Origin: Candidatus Aenigmatarchaeota archaeon
GTDB taxonomy: Archaea; Aenigmatarchaeota; Aenigmatarchaeia; QMZP01; JAFGSV01
Length of the DNA: 15,499 nt
NCBI GenBank assembly: GCA_020343635.1
Contig: CP070804.1
Coordinates: 317,791-333,289 of the forward strand
Reading direction: 5' to 3'
Made by a program: the position numbers and the translations under genes. Positions within the stretch are counted from its first letter, which is position 1. Every line of letters starts with the position of its first letter. Below, in pieces: positions 13,255 to 15,499 of the stretch. The notes beneath the pieces are model-generated. The model was given only the letters and a program-made list of their open reading frames with translations. It did not search any database and had not been told where the DNA came from.

Positions 13255-13974
13255 TTAATGTCTGTATGATGAACGCTTCTCGTCTATGAATGCTTCCTCT
13301 TCAGGGAAGACCACAACGCCCTTGTCTGTTATCTTGTAAGGGTGCAGCTTTTCGGAATGTGATGTGCCCCTCATCTTCCACACCTGGACTGCCCTGGAGA
13401 AGGCGGAACCTATCCTGTTGTAATAGAGTACAATTGCAGAATCGGCTATGAATTCCTCAACTCCTCCCCTGGATATTCCATGCGTTCCTGCCATTATCTC
13501 TGATGTGAGTATAGTCGTGCAGCCAAGCTTCTTGATTGAGTTTGACATCCCCATCAGCAACTTTCTGAAGTTGGTGTTCTCCCTGACGTAAAATTCCATA
13601 GCTGATACAGAATCTATGACCACACGCTGTGCATTTATTTCTCTTATGATGGATTCCAGGTTGGTGTTCATGTCCTCTATGTTATATGGATCGTACCTGA
13701 GAAATTTTGTCATCTTGTTATTCTCAAGCTTTCCAAAATCCATACCGAAGTTCAGTGCATTGCTCTTTATCGATTCAGGTGATTCTTCAAAAGACAGGAA
13801 GACTCCTGGCTCCTTGTACTTTGTTGCCCCGGTGTAAATGAAATGGGTGCAGAAAATGGTCTTTCCTGTGCCTGCAGTCCCGGCCAGCAGAACTGTATGC
13901 CCTCTCGGTACTCCACCGTTAAGCATCTCGTCCAGCCCAGGCACCCCAATGCTGACCCTTTCGTTTGTCGCCAT
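13255..13974 (-). CDS. Single-domain KaiC-like RecA-fold ATPase
   Basis: The 239-residue protein has one KaiC domain: VSIGVPGLDEMLNGGVPRGHTVLLAGTAGTGKT with Walker A ending at T39, the glutamate pair E63/E64 in FLSFEESPE, and Walker B ending at D121 (QRVVIDSVSAM). IADSAIVLYYNRIG and VWKMRGTSHSEKLHPYKI are typical of archaeal KaiC-like proteins. Its role is not defined; relatives interact with signalling or motility systems. The start ATG 13974 has GTGAT shortly upstream and a TATA-like TTATTTAAA about 30 bp upstream. The DUF460-like gene follows after 34 bp on the same strand. Confidence 0.93.
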   Translation of the reverse strand: MATNERVSIGVPGLDEMLNGGVPRGHTVLLAGTAGTGKTIFCTHFIYTGATKYKEPGVFLSFEESPESIKSNALNFGMDFGKLENNKMTKFLRYDPYNIEDMNTNLESIIREINAQRVVIDSVSAMEFYVRENTNFRKLLMGMSNSIKKLGCTTILTSEIMAGTHGISRGGVEEFIADSAIVLYYNRIGSAFSRAVQVWKMRGTSHSEKLHPYKITDKGVVVFPEEEAFIDEKRSSYRH

Positions 13975-14016
13975 CGAATCACTAATTAATTATAACTCTG
14001 TTTAAATAAATTGTAT
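13975..14016. promoter_or_regulatory. Interleaved divergent promoters of the KaiC-like and archease genes
   Basis: A 42-bp gap has TTATTTAAA on the minus strand (14001-14009) about 30 bp from the KaiC-like start, and AATTATAAC on the plus strand (about 13987-13995) about 26 bp from the archease ATG. Each TATA box lies nearer the other gene, so the two promoters overlap and may compete. Confidence 0.5.
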
Positions 14017-14436
14017 ATGAAGTTGGAAAAGTACAGGTTCGTAGACGATCTGACATCGGATGTGATGTTTGAGGCCTACGGGAAGGATCTGCGAGAGGTA
14101 TTCGAAAACGCAGCCGAGGCTATGTTCAATATCATATGCAGGCTGGATGAGGTGAAGCATAGCAATGTTGTCAAAGTGGAGGTCCATGGACGTGATGAGC
14201 GAGAGCTGATGATAAACTGGCTCCAGGAACTCATAGGACTGGTCGACACACTGTCCATGTTCTTCTCGAAGTTCGAGATCAAGGAGATAGACTCCAGGCA
14301 TCTGAAGGCGGAGATATACGGTGAGGACATGGTCCCTGAGAAAGGAGAGACGGTCGTCAAGGCTGTGACTTATTACAAATACCTTTTCGAAAAGACCAGG
14401 AAAGGTTACAGGACAAGGGTCAGTGTCGATATATAA
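14017..14436 (+). CDS. Archease, RtcB cofactor
   Basis: Archease speeds guanylylation and turnover of the RNA ligase RtcB. The 139-residue product fits in length and order: SDVMFEAYGKDLREVFENAAEAMFNI, ELMINWLQELIGLVDTLSMFFSKFEIK, LKAEIYGE, VVKAVTYYKYLF and the end VSVDI. The metal-site aspartates expected from the family are kept (D15 in TSDV and D138 in VDI). However, histidines common in homologues are replaced: HTAD becomes LTSD (L12) and TYH becomes TYY (Y120). ATG 14017 follows a TATA-like element by about 26 bp. It lies 39 bp before rtcB on the same strand, a known functional pairing. Confidence 0.9.
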   Translation: MKLEKYRFVDDLTSDVMFEAYGKDLREVFENAAEAMFNIICRLDEVKHSNVVKVEVHGRDERELMINWLQELIGLVDTLSMFFSKFEIKEIDSRHLKAEIYGEDMVPEKGETVVKAVTYYKYLFEKTRKGYRTRVSVDI

Positions 14437-14475
14437 TTTTTATATCAATGGGAAAAAACATAAGAAGGTGTTTTA
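14437..14475 (+). promoter_or_regulatory. Archease-rtcB gap with inverted repeat, TATA-like box and RBS
   Basis: GATATA and TATATC (14429-14447) form an inverted repeat spanning the archease stop, with TTTTTATAT inside it about 26 bp before the predicted leader. AGGTG (14466-14470) lies five bases before the rtcB ATG. The gap could allow rtcB a second, separate transcript. Confidence 0.45.
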
Positions 14476-15499
14476 ATGAAGGAAAAGCTTGAGAAGGTCA
14501 ACGAATTCGAATGGAGGCTGCCAAAAAGTGTGAGAAAGGAAATGAATGTGGACGCGAGGATAATAGCTAACCAAAAGATACTGAATGCTATAGAGGACGC
14601 CGCCGTAGAGCAGCTCACGAATGTTGCATGCCTTCCGGGAGTTATCAGCCCGGTGGTGGGTCTCCCTGACATGCACTGGGGTTACGGCCTGCCGATGGGG
14701 GCCGTATCAGCGTTTGATCATGAAGAAGGCATAATATCTGCGGGCCTCTGCGGCTTCGACATAAACTGCGGAATAAACATAATAAGGACCAGCCTGAGCC
14801 ATGAGGACGTCATGAAGAGGCAGAGGGAACTCGTCGAAGAGCTATTCAGGACCATACCAGTCGGTGTGGGCGGTAAAGGGAAGCTGCATCTCTCGAGGGA
14901 CCAGCTTGACGAGGTTCTGGTGAAGGGCGTCGACTGGGCCGTGGATAACGGCTATGCCACCAAAGAGGATAAGGCCGCGACAGAGGAAGGGGGAAGAATG
15001 GATGATGCCGATCCTTCCAAGGTATCGGATCTTGCAAAGAAAAGGGGTGGCCCCCAGCTGGGAACCCTGGGCGCCGGCAACCACTTCCTTGAGGTGCAGA
15101 AGGTAACGGATGTTCTCGATAAGGACACCACGGACAAGTGGGGGATAAAGGGAAAGGGGCAGGCAATGATAATGCTCCACTGCGGGTCCAGAGGGCTCGG
15201 ACATCAGATCGCATCTGATTACCTGAAGATACAGGAAGAGGCCGTCAGGAAGTACAAGATATGGCTGCCGGACAAGCAGCTTGCATGCGCTCCTGCCAGT
15301 TCAGACGAGGGACAGGACTTCTTCGCTGCCATGAAGGCTGCGGTCAACTACTCCTTCACCAACAGGGCCGTCATGACCAAGTGGATAAGGGAAGTGTTCG
15401 AACACGTCTTCGGCAGGCCCTGGGAAGAGATGGACATGCGAACGGTTTATGCTATAGCTCATAACATAGTCAAGCTGGAGGAGTTCGAGATCGACGGGA
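14476..15499 (+). CDS. rtcB: tRNA-splicing RNA ligase RtcB, 3' end cut off by window edge
   Basis: Joins 2',3'-cyclic phosphate and 5'-OH RNA ends, the products of archaeal tRNA intron excision, using GTP and Mn2+. The first 341 codons are present. The family motifs are GLPDMHWGYGLPMGAV at about 62-76, ISAGLCGFDINCG with D95 and C98, LGAGNHFLEVQ with N202, H203 and E206, and MLHCGSRGLGHQ with H235. The numbering of the first set matches the known Pyrococcus enzyme. The histidine that receives GMP lies past the window end. ATG 14476 is fixed by AGGTG five bases upstream. In place of the common GVGFD this protein reads LCGFD. No intein is seen in the part present. Confidence 0.97.
   Translation, partial: MKEKLEKVNEFEWRLPKSVRKEMNVDARIIANQKILNAIEDAAVEQLTNVACLPGVISPVVGLPDMHWGYGLPMGAVSAFDHEEGIISAGLCGFDINCGINIIRTSLSHEDVMKRQRELVEELFRTIPVGVGGKGKLHLSRDQLDEVLVKGVDWAVDNGYATKEDKAATEEGGRMDDADPSKVSDLAKKRGGPQLGTLGAGNHFLEVQKVTDVLDKDTTDKWGIKGKGQAMIMLHCGSRGLGHQIASDYLKIQEEAVRKYKIWLPDKQLACAPASSDEGQDFFAAMKAAVNYSFTNRAVMTKWIREVFEHVFGRPWEEMDMRTVYAIAHNIVKLEEFEIDG

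Overview
This window is archaeal, and most of it is core information-processing genes. It contains a ribosomal operon of archaeal type (eL18-uL13-uS9, here followed by uS10), FEN1, DnaG-type primase, an archaeal CCA-adding enzyme, archease with RtcB, a KaiC-like ATPase, and TATA boxes about 25 bp upstream of several leaderless starts. GC content is moderate and genes are tightly packed. The two tRNA genes are full of non-canonical introns and lack an encoded CCA. That suggests a lineage with a broad-specificity tRNA splicing endonuclease, such as an ARMAN/Micrarchaeota-like DPANN archaeon or some Thermoproteota. I favour the first, but only as an inference.

Layout. Positions 1-2960 (minus strand) hold the operon eL18-uL13-uS9-uS10, then a single-pass membrane protein and the N-terminal part of FEN1. 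Positions 3039-3227 hold tRNA-Leu(CAA) with two introns and no canonical 37/38 intron. Positions 3287-3679 encode a helical hypothetical protein. Positions 3768-3959 hold tRNA-Gly(GCC), whose T-loop is split by a 119-nt intron. Positions 4002-5722 (minus) carry a small hypothetical gene and the CCA-adding enzyme. Positions 5793-10372 (plus) are a run of a four-CBS protein, a small Toprim protein, DnaG, an M24 peptidase and an M42 peptidase. Positions 10406-11249 (minus) encode a HIT protein and a membrane-anchored OB-fold protein, divergent from a AAA+/winged-helix ATPase and a PRC-barrel protein (11303-12700). Positions 12705-13974 (minus) encode an RNase H-like DUF460-type protein with an apparent CTG start and a KaiC-like ATPase. 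Positions 14017-15499 (plus) encode archease and RtcB, the latter cut by the window end.

A tRNA-maturation theme links these genes. The tRNA genes need unusual intron removal, RtcB and archease would join the exons, and the CCA enzyme would complete the 3' ends. The splicing endonuclease itself is not in the window.

The translation signals are unusually uniform. AGGTG followed by exactly five bases and then the start codon recurs at several genes, and it helps fix otherwise doubtful starts. I found no CRISPR array, insertion sequence or prophage.
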